Shown here one piece after another: positions 1 through 11,393 of a stretch of 64,000 nt of DNA. Source of the DNA: Skeletonema tropicum (Eukaryota; Bacillariophyta; Thalassiosirophyceae; Thalassiosirales; Thalassiosiraceae); NCBI GenBank assembly GCA_037178625.1, contig CM074144.1:1798001-1862000 (forward strand), read 5' to 3'. The notes beneath the pieces were generated by a model. It was not told the origin of the DNA, made no database searches, and was given only the letters and a program-made list of their open reading frames with translations. Position numbers and translations under genes: made by a program. Position 1 is the first letter of the stretch. Each line of letters begins with the position of its first letter.

Positions 1-2100
1 AGTTTTCTACCATGTGCTTTTGTAACAAGTTGATAAGAGGTCCATTCTTCCTGGGGCCCCACTACTGCCCGAAAGCTAGTAGCGGTCCTTCCTCTTGTGT
101 ATGGATCTGAATATTATTGTGATCTGTGATCTCCGACGACATCATGTGGTGTGGAACTGCATGAGTTATCCAGTACGGAGATGGCACTATCTCAACGATC
201 AAAAGGAGCAATATAAGAGTGTATCATAGTTGAGGTTAGGTATTAGTTTGAATGCCGGGGGGGAGTCACCTGCGGGGGTTTTGTGTCGCAACACGATTTC
301 ATTCGAAGTTAATGATGACGTTGCAGAAGGTGGAGGCGAAAGTTTGGAAACCTGCCACCGCAGGAACGGACGAGAGAGGTGTTCACTGCGAACGATATCG
401 GTGGTGATGCCCTTGTCTTTTCCAAGGAGACGGGAAGGGTTACACTATCTTGAGAGTGAGGATAGACACGACTATGAATATGAGAGAGGAGGAATCAGCT
501 CAATTCCCTTGCAATTGCACTCCTCCGCCCTCCGCCCCGAAGCCCCCATCAACACAAATGTTGGGGCTGCCTTCGGTCAAACTACCTCAATCGAGCACCT
601 GCTCCTGAAGTTGAAAAAGACTAGTCGGCTGATTAGCGCGTTGAGACCTTGGTCAAGGCCGCTGCCGTGAAATAGCTCACTGTGGACAATCACCAATCGT
701 GCTTATGGCAGCTGCCTTCGGGACGACTACTTCACCCGTGCGTCTGCTCCTGATGTGGACCAGTTGAGCTTGCCAATAAGCGAGCCGCTGTTCTTGCTGA
801 AGCTGCCTGCATGGATGAAGATGGTTGTAGACTTGAGGTTGGTTAAACTAGCACTCTTTGGCGCGCCACTTCAACTTAGCATCTGCTCCTGCATGACGGA
901 AGACAAGGTTGCTAATGAGCGCGCAGAGGTCTTGGTCGAAGCTGCTGAATTAAAGAAGCTCGCTGAAGGCTACATGTACCCTGAAGCTGAAGTTACCAAT
1001 GTTGATGGAGCCGCCTTTGGACTGCAACTACTTCATGCATGATTTTATGATAGTTGAGGTTAGGTGATGGTCGGAATCGGAGGGGGAGTTGATGGTGTGA
1101 CGCAATAAGATCCTCTGCAGTATTTGATTAAACATCTTATTCTGGGATGTTCCGCTACTGTTGTTCGGAAAATGTTGACAACAGTGATGGTGGGGTTGCC
1201 ATTGTATGCAGGTAAAGAGGTGGAGAGTGATGATTACTCTTATGGGGACGTCAGACCTGGGTGGAAGCTGTTGCACAATGAAGAAGTCTCGTGGACGACT
1301 GACTGAATGTCGAAGCTACTGTAGTTTCCTCATGTCTGCAGTGATGTAGGGCAGGGTGCTAGCTACTTCTCTAGTACCTCCATGTGGTTGGAATATCGTG
1401 GGGTTAGGGTTTGCTTTCCGGTAATCCCTGTGCGGTTGGAACTTGGAACAGCGTGGTATTATGTGTGACGGAGAAGACCCGCTTCAACCCTTTGGGCAGT
1501 CACGCAATTATTTCGACGTCTTCCAAAGATTCCATACTCCATATGTGCGGGTTGGAACTGCGCGGTATTCGTCCGGCGTTGGGAATCCAGGAGAAAGATG
1601 AAGGGGATGTGGATGTAGGCGAGAGGCACTGCGGAGGTTGGGGAGCAGCAGGATTGTAGGAGGTGTCAACCGATGTGTTGGGGACCAATTAGTTTAGAGG
1701 CTTGGGGTTTCGACAGAGCACACTGGGTACCGCGGACGCCTCAGAAGTTCCGTTAGTGTGCCTGAGATACTGGTGGCCAGGAGGGTTTTCAAATCCAGGG
1801 GAAGATGAGAAGAGGTTGTTGGAGTCGGATTTTGGGTTTCAGTGTGAATTTGGATAAATGACTGACGGATTCACTCTTGTGTCTTACTTATACAACCTTA
1901 GATGAAGTAGGAACCCAACGCGACCATCAAGGTGGGATGGTAACTGGAGGAGAGCAGGGAGTGACAATGGGTCTGAAGAATGGATCCAAGCGCAGGTTGT
2001 CCTGTCTGGTTTAGGGTTGGTGTGAGGTTTGAAGGTGGGTGGTAGGAAAAGTTCTGCACCAAGCCTGGTGCAGGAAGGCGGCAAGACGAAGGGTTCAGGC
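1..2100. other. No recognisable gene; G-rich decayed sequence
   Basis: I see only short open frames without family motifs. A diverged direct repeat is visible: 'tagttgaggttaggt' begins near 228 and again near 1053, each followed by a G-rich stretch. This is probably old repeat DNA; nothing more can be supported. Confidence 0.4.
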
Positions 2101-4252
2101 GGGGAAAATCTGTTGATGAGTCTTGCTGAAGGTCATCCTGGGAAGGTTTTACATCTTGGGGCTGACCATTTGTTGCCGGGGGGGTTGGGACTCGACTGCG
2201 TCGGATAACAGTGATGGTATGGAGGAAAGAAAAGCGCACCGTGAGGTTATGGCGCGAATGCAGCGCAGCAAAGAAGGATGAAATGTCTTTAGGGGGCATG
2301 AGGATGGACTAAAGGCAGATGAGGCAGCGGTGCCAACGGAATTGTGGTATGAGATGTGGATGTTGAGCATGGTAGATCAAGGTTTGGAGCCGATGGATAG
2401 CTGGTGGAGGGACCAGTTTGGGATGGATGACTAGTCTTCGTTGCCGAGATGGAGATAAGGTTTAGAAGTGTTTCGGAACTCTTGACAGTTGCTCTGGCGG
2501 AGGAGAATTGTCACAAGATCTCTATGCAAGTATTTGAGAGTCATGAGAGATAGAGCTCGACCCAAGAGGGTAGTTTGTTGGAAAGTCGGAGAAAAAGGGA
2601 ACCATGGAGGGAGATATATATGGACTGTAGAAGGAAGGCAGACCTACAAAGGAGAGAAGGAAGGAAGCGTTAGGGAGAGTTTTGGAGGCGATACGGAAGT
2701 CTAGAGGGAGGGAGAGAAGAGGGTGGAGTCATCAGGGAAGTAAGCGTTAGGGAGAGTTTTGGAGGCGACTTGGTGGGATTGGACAGGGGGGTTCAAGGTT
2801 CTGACCTTGTGACGGAGGTACTGGCAAACTTTCGGTCACAAGCGGTTGATGGTAACGACGTTTTGGTGGAAGAGCGTTATGCGGCTCTTGAGCAAGCTCG
2901 GGATTGAAGAGACTTGTCTTCGGAGTATTGCATTCTGAATTTGCCGTTTCTGTTGATGGACTGAGCCCTGAAAGCAAGAATTCCATTGCATACGTCCTTC
3001 GTTGATGGACTAAGCCCTGGAAGCAAAAATTCCATTGCATACGTCCTTCGGGTGTGAACGGTGGTTTTGGTGTACATGCTGCGACGTAATGGGGAAGCGT
3101 GTTGACGATCTAATGCAACTTCAAGCTGGTTTCATCAGTGCCTACTGGAGGAGGCTTCTCTTGACCTCCTTCAAACCGCAAACTGGAGCTAGAGAAACGA
3201 ATCACTGCCTTGGAATCCGCTGGTGTTGCAGATCAGCCCATCAAGTTGGTTCCTCACTGGTGGAAGCTAGAATTACCGAGATGAAAAAGAAATTATCTTC
3301 ATCGTCTGTCAACAAGAGAGTGAATTTGGAGGAAGGTAGATGGGGTTTTGGAGGAAAGGATGATTCGAATGATTGGTTGGCGACGGTGATACTGATAATC
3401 GGTTCGTAGCAGGTGGAGTGCCCCAGGTTGTCAGAATGTTGGGTGAGATTGGCTAGGTGCTTGTTAAGAAGGGTTGAGATTGGTTCGACAGTGAAAGACA
3501 AGATACGGTTAGCTGATCAAATGGCTCTCGATCTCAAGCAGGAGCCGTCGGCGCTAGGCCTGCTGGAAGGGTCAATCTTTCTGTGAGCGAGGGCTCAGTG
3601 ACTGCTTTGTATTTGGCTGGCGACGCAAGTGGCAGAGGTTTTGGATTGACGGTGTGGGAAGAGGATAAGTTGGTGTATTCGGCGGGTTCTTGGGAGGAGG
3701 AATGCAGTCGGGAGTCTTCCAACTGGAGGGAGGCAGAAAAGGGACTGCAAAGAGGCGATAGCCAATGTGATGGCCTTCATTGTTGTAGGGTACTGCGCTT
3801 CGCTGAGAGGTGAGGAAGTGCCCTTAGTGTCTTTGAGGGGGCTAATGACATTCTGGAAGGAGACGATGATGAAAGGCTTTATCATGATGACCCTGAGGGG
3901 GTTGTTCAAGGGAGAGAACAAACTCAAGTGGCACTTGGTCCCTGTGGTGGATGAAACTAACAGTGGGATAAAGGTGAGAAGGTGGTTGCATAGGTTAGTG
4001 CGATTGAGGCTTGAGGAGGATCGTGTGGAGGAAGGTCCTCTTTTCGTAAATGAGGAGGGGAAGAAGGCAAAGATGAAAGATTTCAATGCAACCTTCCAGG
4101 AGTTCGTGCAAATGGCCATGGAAAGGAGTCCTCAAGCCTTTTCCAGCAAGGTCGAGGTGGAAGATTACAATCTACGTCGGTCTTTGAGGCGAGGATCAAC
4201 CACTCAAGCACACAACAACAAGACACCAGCAGCCACCATCAACTTGGATTAA
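2100..4252 (+). pseudogene. Decayed DIRS-like retroelement (RNase H and tyrosine recombinase remnants)
   Basis: Plus-strand coding fragments with stops and frame changes. From about 3535 to 3735 the frame reads like a retroelement RNase H: 'LAGDASGRGFGL' supplies the first acidic residue, then 'YSAGSW' and 'ESSNWREAE' supply the conserved Glu region. After a frame change, 3767-4252 reads 'GYCASLRGEEVPLVSLRGL', then 'HLVPVVDETNSGI' and 'RRWLHRL', resembling the recombinase domain that follows RNase H in DIRS-type elements. The usual stretch between the two domains is missing, so an internal deletion near 3735-3765 is inferred. A possible gag remnant lies upstream, including 'NLEEGRWGFGGKDD' near 3320. 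No complete ORF and no ends were found. The DIRS assignment is from domain order, not from a search. Confidence 0.55.
2952..3049 (+). repeat. 49-bp tandem duplication
   Basis: Two adjacent 49-bp units, 2952-3000 and 3001-3049, both starting 'gttgatggact' and ending 'gcatacgtccttc', differing at a few positions. They lie inside the decayed retroelement and shift nothing recognisable. Confidence 0.85.
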
Positions 4253-4375
4253 TCGATGGAGGAAGCGCGAGGCGGCTCGGGGTGCGGAGCCGGGGCTGGA
4301 GATGCGACAAGTTTACACTCAAGCGTTGACAGCAGTGGAGGCGACTTTTGAATATTCAAGGAATCTGTAGGTACC

Positions 4376-4769
4376 GGGGGGTTATAATGCGAAGCTTTGT
4401 CTTTCCAATATTGCTGGGTTCAGTCGTGCACGGGACTATCCGTCGGGAATACTACTGGCAGGTTTGAGGTTGCAGGATAGCGATTACGCATCCTCCCACA
4501 GGCCCTAACGAATTAATTCGTTGGGGTTCAGCGCTTGGACGACAAGCCCTGGCCTGTATTCCAAACAGTGAAGGTATCCCAATAGGAGATGTCTGTGAAG
4601 CGATGAACTTTGTAGCAATGGGAGGAGAAAAGTTGGGTCCAATTTTCCCCTACGGTATCTATAGAGACTAAGTCAAGTAATAGGCTGATTTTAGTACAAG
4701 TTCTCGGCTTGATCATGCAACAAATCTGGCCTGAACGATGAAGGAGACGGAAGCACGGAATTTGGACCG
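4376..4769 (+). repeat. 394-bp direct repeat, copy 1 (uninterrupted)
   Basis: Begins 'ggggggttataatgcgaag' and ends 'gaatttggaccg'. It is nearly identical to 5244-5528 joined to 7050-7160. Because this copy is intact it shows the empty site of the 5529-7047 insertion: 'ggtatctatagagact' is continuous here. No coding function recognised. It lacks TG...CA ends, so it is not called an LTR. Confidence 0.85.
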
Positions 4770-5243
4770 GTCGACACAACAAGTAGAGAGGGTCCGGCAT
4801 TCGGTAATGACGTCGATGAAGAGAGAGAGGACACAAACAAATAGCGAACGGCACTCAGTTAATGAGGATGGCGAGAGCGGGCATGGAGCAATCGTGAAAG
4901 TGAACAGATGGCAACAAGGAACGGAAAAGGTGCAGCATTGCTCATCAAAATTGGTAGCAAGCAACAAGACAACGTTGCTCACCAAAATTGGCAAGTGACG
5001 CCGGCAGATGCCGCGCATACATTGCTCAGCAAATCGGCAGGCAATGTTGCTCACTCCTTCGGCACACCAACACACACGCTAGCTTCAACACACCATGTCA
5101 ATATTTGATTGGGAAAGGAACTCCTGGGATTTGTTAATACCGAGGACATGATCAACACTTGGAAATACTGACGCAGGAACTCATATTTTATTTTTCCCAC
5201 CCACCCGACCCTGGGTTATTTTCGGTTGTTACCCCCTTGTTTG
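4770..5243. other. Spacer between direct repeats
   Basis: No gene recognised. Short internal repeats of the type 'ttgctcaccaaaattgg' recur between about 4938 and 5060, followed by a C-rich then G-rich stretch at 5200-5249. Confidence 0.4.
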
Positions 5244-7160
5244 GGGGGGTTATAATGCGAAGCTTTGTCTTTCCAATATTGCTGGGTTCAGTCGTGCACG
5301 GGACTATCCGTCGGGAATACTACTGGCAGGTTTGAGGTGGCAGGATAGCGATTACGCATCCTCCCACAGGCCCTAACGAATTAATTCGTTGGGGTTCAGC
5401 GCTTGGACGACAAGCCCTGGCCTGTATTCCAAACAGTGAAGGTATCCCAATAGGAGATGTCTGTGAAGCGATGAACTTTGTAGCAATGGAGGAGAAAAGT
5501 TGGGTCCAATTTTCCCCTACGGTATCTATAGCTGTCTTAAATCACGGACCCTACGGGGTAGCGTATGTACGTAGGAATAGTATGTAGCTCCATCCGGCAC
5601 TTGAGAAGGTCAGAAGAGCCCCCAAATGTGTTTTTGGCCACCACCAAAAAGTTCCACCACCGCGACAATCCACCACGCCATGGCACCATTTCCGCCATAA
5701 AAGTGCCATAACATAAAAAATCGCACCTCCTCCATTACATCCACAGTAGGTTGGGTATGGTAGTCCATGAATAGCTTAGAACACAAGGAATCCAAAGCCG
5801 AGCCTACCCAACTTAGTTATTAAAGAGCAGAGACGCAAATCAAAATGCCGCTATAGCAGCGCAAATTACCATCATCGTAGCATCATCGTCCAATTCCACT
5901 CAATATGAATGGTACAATCGGCCTCTCTCCATCAACCCTCGCCGCCGCTTATACATATAGACATTGGGTGTCGGTGTGATTCATTGTTAGTGACTTCATA
6001 TGGCCATAGCACTCCTTCAGGCACCATGTTGCTGCTGCACATCACATCATCGATTACACACAAATGTCACCCATTTCATTGCTCTATTCCGACCTCTGAT
6101 CATGACGAGACAACTAAACACGACAGGAGAGCTCTCAATAATATGGAAGGATCGCTTTGTGCCATGGAGCTGTTAAGGAGATCCGATTTCACTGACTACA
6201 CTACCATCGGCGAACTCAGCCTTGGTATCACCATAGCCCAACACATGGCCATTCCTCGAACAAACTGCAATGGTTTCGTTGTTCAATCCAACCTCACCAT
6301 CCGACAACAAAGGCACAGCAACTATTGCATTTGATTGGAGAGACAGGGTCATAGTTGTGTGACTTGAAGTTCAATCAGGGTGGAATAAGTGCACATATTG
6401 TCTCCGAAGAAGGCTGTTGTTATGGCGCTACATTGCTCTGAATAGATCTGAGTGGAATCTTCAGTGACTTGTTATGATTCTCCGGTTTCAATGAAGTAAT
6501 GGTTGACGGATAAAGCTGCATATGATCACTGCTGACATCGTTGGAATGCACAAAGTGTATTCTCTTGTAGGAGATAGGTGTTCAAACACAAGTGTTTGTG
6601 TTGAATGACAGGGATCTGTGGGCCTCAAAACGAATTATTATGCAACAAAAAGATATACACATTCATAACATAACTGTATAATCGTTATTTTAACAGTGTT
6701 TGGTGTCGATAGTGCTGAAATATTTGTTATAGCACCATCGTTCATTGATCACGGAGGAGATGAGGATAAACATCCATGTGCACTGATTGGCTTTTATTTT
6801 GCATCAAATGTAAAAATCGGTACATATCAAGTCACTTCATACATTCATATATATCCATATAAATACCCCGAGCATTACATCTTTTATATAATAACACCAT
6901 GCCTCTAGTAAAGTACGATGATCGGGCGGAAATCCCATGGTGACGATGTGCTCGATGATCGTTGGCGCCACTTTGGTACCGCTTCTTGGACGATTCCTAC
7001 GTACAGAAAAAAATCTACCTCATAGGTTTGTTGATTTAAGACAGCTATATAGAGACTAAGTCAAGTAATAGGCTGATTTTAGTACATACAAGTTCTCGGC
7101 TTGATCATGCAACAAATCTGGCCTGAACGATGAAGAGACGGAAGCACGGAATTTGGACCG
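5244..7160 (+). repeat. 394-bp direct repeat, copy 2, split by an insertion
   Basis: Left part 5244-5528 matches the first 285 bases of copy 1, and right part 7050-7160 matches the remainder; everything between is foreign. The match stops at 'tttggaccg' (7160), just before the left end of the Harbinger element. Confidence 0.8.
5529..7047. mobile_element. 1519-bp inverted-repeat element with TA target duplication
   Basis: The ends are 'tagctgtcttaaatca' (5529) and its reverse complement 'tgatttaagacagcta' (to 7047). Similarity continues imperfectly inward, including 'tgtacgtaggaat' near both ends, giving inverted ends of roughly 55 bp. TA at 5527-5528 and 7048-7049 flank it, and copy 1 of the surrounding repeat shows a single TA at the same place. 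TA duplication fits Tc1/mariner and some related DDE elements. The interior has only an unrecognised 141-codon frame (5909-6334) and no transposase motif, so it is probably non-autonomous. Confidence 0.8.
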
Positions 7161-7511
7161 AGCGAGTGACGTGGTTCAGTATCCAATGTTTTTTTCTGAA
7201 TCTGAATCTGAATCTGAAACGTTGGCCTTAGGAATTAGTATGTCTACGTACGGGAGGCTTGATCGGCCAAAGTTTCTATCTGAGTGCCACTGAAAGCTTA
7301 ATCGTTGTTTTGGTGCCGCTTTGGTTAGGGTTATTTGAGTTTCTCCGGATTTAAACGTTTCAGAATCAGCGGCAAAAACGCCACTTATTCTGAATCTGAA
7401 ACGCTCACGTTCCGAGAAACACAAAATTCAAAAAATATTCAAATTTATGCATCGTAGATGATGATCAGCTAGAGAGAGCAAGAGACAAATAAAGATAATA
7501 ATACAAGCGAT

Positions 7512-7993
7512 ATGGTGAAAGCAGTTATTGCACCACGGATGGATGAGGTTGGTGATCTCAACAATGAAGGAGAGGAGGAAGAAGCGTCGAAAACCAACAC
7601 TGAACATGGATCGGAAGACGGCAGCGATGACGAAGAGGCTGATGCGGCGGTGGCTGCTGCGGTGGATAACGACACAAAATCGGCTGCACGAGGCAACGGC
7701 GGAACACAGACGAGAAGCTGGGGCTTCTACTTTCTTTGATGGTGGCTGATCTGCAATACAAGAAGAGGATGCGCAAGAAGGAGGAGGAGAGAAGTAAACG
7801 CAGAAGGTTGGAAGATTACGACCTTGATGATTGTGACCAATGGATTGAATTTGCAGGAAGATTCGAAGCGATCAAAGCAACTATGGGTGGTTGCGCTGTT
7901 CGAACAGCGGTGCAGTTTCCTCGGTTTGCTGAGACATCATTGCTCACAGCAGAAGAGAAAATGAAGGTCCAGGAACATCTAGGATTAGTTTAA
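7512..7993 (+). CDS. Putative Harbinger second protein (frame-shifted)
   Basis: Two overlapping frames are visible. The first (7512-7739) is acidic with runs of Glu/Asp and Ala; the second (about 7736-7993) has a basic stretch 'KKRMRKKEEERSKRRR' followed by 'DQWIEFAGRFEAIKATMGG'. Harbinger elements normally carry a second DNA-binding protein of Myb/SANT type beside the transposase. I cannot see a clear Myb fold here, so the role is inferred from position only. The frame change means the copy is broken or has an unresolved intron. Confidence 0.4.
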
Positions 7994-8052
7994 GTGGAGA
8001 AAAGGTCGTGGTTGATAAGTTGTACAGCCTTGAAATCTAGGTTAGATAATAT

Positions 8053-9543
8053 TTAGTTCCTGTTAAGTTGGTTAAAATATTCTACAAAGTGATTTTCGTA
8101 TTCGTCCATATCTTCCATTTCTTCATCACTACTATCATCATCTGCCCTAGCCTTCTTCTCAAGCTCAAAAGTCGCATGTCGTTCTCTCAAATACTCCTTC
8201 ACGGTGGCTCTCCTCCAATCCTTTGGAGCGCCTTCCGGCACCCCCTGGTACAGCATCCTTTCCTCATGCGGCATATCATCGGATGGAGCACGGTCTGGTG
8301 CGGCAATATCACTGAGTCTATCCTCCTCACTCTCCCACGACTTCAAGTGTGCATCTCCAAATTCAATCAACAAGTTGTGCAAGATGACAGTGCAATGAAT
8401 GTACTTTAACACTGACCGTAACGATTTCTTATCTCGAATGAGATTCGGGATCAAGCGAAGCCAAGGGAATCTCCCCTTCCAAATTCCATTCACGTGCTCA
8501 GAGGTAACTCTTGGCGTGCTAATGACAGTGTTGAAAAGACTTTCATCGGGATCTGCTGGTTCGGTTTGTCCTGGGTTGGATTTATAGGCCGGCACCACAT
8601 TTTCGTTGGGATCAAAAGCTGTATCACCAAGGAGGTATTCATACAACGAGAAGTAATCTTCCTTCTTTAGTTTCAGTGGACTCCTCCTCAACATCCGGTT
8701 GTCGTGCGCACTACCAGGGTAACCACTAACATACCACCGAATCCGCAGCTTATGGTCACTGACTACCAAACACGTCAATGACCACTGATACTTTCTTCCG
8801 TGGTAATCAGCGGAATCCTCTGTCTCCGGCTCAAATTCCAGTTCGAAAAGAGTTCCATCCATAACTCCAACGCAGTTTGGAAGGTTGTACTTCTTCTTGA
8901 AATAGTTGGCTATCTTCCTCCTCTCATTTTTGTCCGGCCAATGATAATAATCTTTCCCCAAACAATTAATTATTGCATTTCGTGCCCGCCTTCTGCAGTT
9001 GTTCATTGTTCCATTCCCTTTATGAAAGTAGGCCCTCTGCTTAGCATTGTTTGCACCGGTACCCTCTGTGCCGAGATAGTCTAGAAGAACCATGAGTTGA
9101 TACTTCGGGTCCAATTGTTTTGGCCCTCTCTTATTTTTGAACACATCATCATCTTTGATTTTTTCAGCAATAAAATCCAGCGCCTCTCGGCTCATGCGAT
9201 ATTTCTTTTTGAATTCATCTGCACTCAACCACGCCCGTTCCTCACTACTCCCGGTATTTAGGTCATTCTCGAACACAGCTTCAGTTGACTTTCGATATCG
9301 CTCACGAAATAAGTAGCGGCTCTTTTCTGCAAACGAGAGTTTATCTTTTGACGAGTAGTACGCCGCAGCAAACACGATTGCATCTGTTGTGCTGTTGCTT
9401 CTACTACTGCTGCTGTCGGCATCGTCGTCACCACCGCTGCTGCTATCATCATTCAATATCGACACTGCGAGCATGCTTTTGCGCTGCTGCACCTTACGAG
9501 TCAGCATCTTAATGAGCCTCTGACGCCGTGATTTCCGTGGCAT
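8053..9543 (-). CDS. PIF/Harbinger transposase (HARBI1-like, DDE)
   Basis: This is a 496-aa protein. The start is the ATG of 'MPRKSRRQRL'; the frame stays open upstream without another ATG. The basic N terminus and a Ser/Asp-rich linker (to about residue 55) precede a helix-turn-helix-like region ('AWLSADEFKKKYRMSREAL'). The catalytic domain matches the DDE superfamily-endonuclease type: Asp229 in 'GVMDGTLFEL', Asp307 in 'LLGDTAFDP', Glu349 in 'RVTSEHVNGIWKGRF', plus 'GSAHDNRML' between the first two. No stop or frameshift interrupts it, and the length is normal for the family, so it may be functional. It would cut and paste the 7173-9857 element. The acidic C terminus is unusual but harmless. 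Confidence 0.88.
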   Translation of the reverse strand: MPRKSRRQRLIKMLTRKVQQRKSMLAVSILNDDSSSGGDDDADSSSSRSNSTTDAIVFAAAYYSSKDKLSFAEKSRYLFRERYRKSTEAVFENDLNTGSSEERAWLSADEFKKKYRMSREALDFIAEKIKDDDVFKNKRGPKQLDPKYQLMVLLDYLGTEGTGANNAKQRAYFHKGNGTMNNCRRRARNAIINCLGKDYYHWPDKNERRKIANYFKKKYNLPNCVGVMDGTLFELEFEPETEDSADYHGRKYQWSLTCLVVSDHKLRIRWYVSGYPGSAHDNRMLRRSPLKLKKEDYFSLYEYLLGDTAFDPNENVVPAYKSNPGQTEPADPDESLFNTVISTPRVTSEHVNGIWKGRFPWLRLIPNLIRDKKSLRSVLKYIHCTVILHNLLIEFGDAHLKSWESEEDRLSDIAAPDRAPSDDMPHEERMLYQGVPEGAPKDWRRATVKEYLRERHATFELEKKARADDDSSDEEMEDMDEYENHFVEYFNQLNRN

Positions 9544-9857
9544 GATGATGATCAAAGGGAGGAGTTACGATATCACCGAAGACGATGTTACTATTGTATG
9601 CAAACATGAAAATGGAGGAAGCCCAGCAGTTCATGGCATGGCGCATTTGAATTTGAATTTGGATTCGAATTTGAATGGAAAAGACTTTCGGCTGGCGCGC
9701 ATTTTCATTCGATTATGGCTGTTCTCATCCTCGAGAACTAGTAAATGTCACAAGTTGAACTTGAGTACCACGATGATCGAGGATTAGAAAAGGGCATAAG
9801 TAAATAAGGAACGTCAACGTTTCAGATTCAGATTCAGAAAAAAAACATTGACCACCC

Positions 9858-10573
9858 TTAATGCATCCCGCCCAGAGAATACAGATACGGCATACGGCCC
9901 ATCATCGAACCTCGTCGAACGTCGAACCACGTGGACCATCATGGTCGAACACAAACTTTTCTCTATCGATTGGAGTAACATCGTGTAATAAACTGATCGG
10001 TGTTAACTTTTGACTTTTCTGGCAGCATCATCAGAAAGGCTCAAAACTTTTGTATGTAGCGTACGCTAGAATTTACCTATGTATGTCTCTCTAGAGAGTG
10101 GACCTGGCTGGGTTCTCATTCGATATTTGGTCCTTTTATTGTATATATGCAATGAATATTTATTAATATTTGGAAACATGGCTTCCGAAAAAATCACAAT
10201 CACTCTATGGAAGCGCGTTTAGCATGTTATATGATCACATTGAACGCCCGTCCGCTATTGCAATCGATTCAGCACGTCTTCTTTCATCAACATCAAAAAA
10301 TAATCAATATAATAGTTTACACTCACACAATAAGTATTGACCTCAGCCATAAAAGTAAATCAGGAAGGTGAACGTAAATTGATCTCTGTCGTTCTGCTGT
10401 CGCATCTGTGATTTAGAGTAAATTCGGATGCCCGCCAACGTCGTCAGTACCAGAAAGATATTAGGAGTATTTCCACTTCAACGCGAAAAAGAAGGCAGCG
10501 GAGCTGTCTTCTTCGCATTGGAGTGGAAATAAAAAGGGGGTTACTTGTATCGGCCCGATCTAGAGATAGGTCG
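9858..10573. other. Intergenic, nothing recognised
   Basis: AT-rich, with short 'tcgaac' repeats near 9905-9950 and no open frame worth calling. Confidence 0.5.
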
Positions 10574-11393
10574 TTACTTTTTCAAGTAGCTCGATACGTT
10601 CACCCCTGTTCGACGATATCGATAAAAAGTTTCCAAGATATGGAGCCTATGGCTACAGTTACAAATCATCAGCATCAGGTGGTAGGGATCTTGGAGGTCA
10701 AGGTTCTCCAATTCATGCAAAGGTGGCTTTCCAGCGGGTTCCAGGATTGTCTCCTTGACCTTGAATATTTTCTGGATTGTAGCTTCCACCCCTAAATAGG
10801 ATCTTCTGCCATACATGGGAGTCCTCTTCAGAGGGACTCTGCATCTCAGCACATGTGCTGAGTCCTTCAAGTGACTCAGACAGGGTAGGTGTCTGAAGAT
10901 CCTATGATATGTAGGGTAGTGGAAGCTCTGTGTAGCCGAACACACCTCGACAGTGAATCTTTTCGGTTCTGGATGATTTCTTGTTGTTCTTCGTCACTAC
11001 GTTGAAGGTATTCTTGCGTTCTTGGCTGCATTCTCAATGAGAAGGACGTGGTCCGTCCTGCTGTAGCCTCGATCTTCAAGGCGATGGAGAGAGTTCAGAG
11101 TATGGGTCTATTCTATCCGGGTCAGAGCACAAAGTAAGAATGCGTAGCATTTGTCCTGTGATAAGTCCATTGATTCCACCCCCGGGGAAGGGCATGGGCA
11201 GAGTGAGGAGGGATGTAGAGATATAGAGCCATTGGCTTTTCGTAGAGATCCGTCAACGTCAATAGGCTATCTCCTTCTACCCGTACAATGAGATCCATGA
11301 ATTCAACTTTTTTGACGACCGAGGGACAAATGCTGTGTAAATGCGGTTTGCGTAGTCAATGAAGGCAATGGTTTCGTCTCATCGGAGCCGAAG
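10574..11393 (-). pseudogene. Reverse transcriptase remnant, 3' part
   Basis: Read on the minus strand from the insertion point at 11393 downward, several frames give RT-like segments: 'VEFMDLIVRVEGDSLLT', 'LYEKPMALYLYIPPHSAH', 'GLITGQMLRILTLCSDP' and, one frame over, 'LHRLEDRGYSRTDHVLL'. These resemble the thumb region that follows the YIDD box in Penelope-like and related algal RTs. A later open frame (10574-10945) has no family motif. Frame changes and stops make it a pseudogene. The 5' part lies beyond the 2975-bp insertion, at 14375-14540. Confidence 0.6.

Larger units (their letters stand above)
7173..9857. mobile_element. PIF/Harbinger DNA transposon
   Basis: Inverted ends: 'caatgtttttttctgaatc' with repeated 'tgaatc' at 7184-7224, and the complementary stretch at 9815-9850. 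Between them lie a convergent transposase gene on the minus strand and a smaller basic/acidic protein gene on the plus strand, the usual two-gene layout of PIF/Harbinger. The outermost bases (left 'ggttcag', right 'accaccc') do not match well, and no 3-bp target duplication could be fixed, so the exact termini are uncertain. Another 'ctgaatctgaaacg' copy sits inside at about 7390. Confidence 0.8.

Noticed and set aside
4376..7160. The 394-bp direct repeats as LTRs of a miniature retrotransposon
   Set aside because: No TG...CA termini, no primer site or purine tract, and no flanking duplication.
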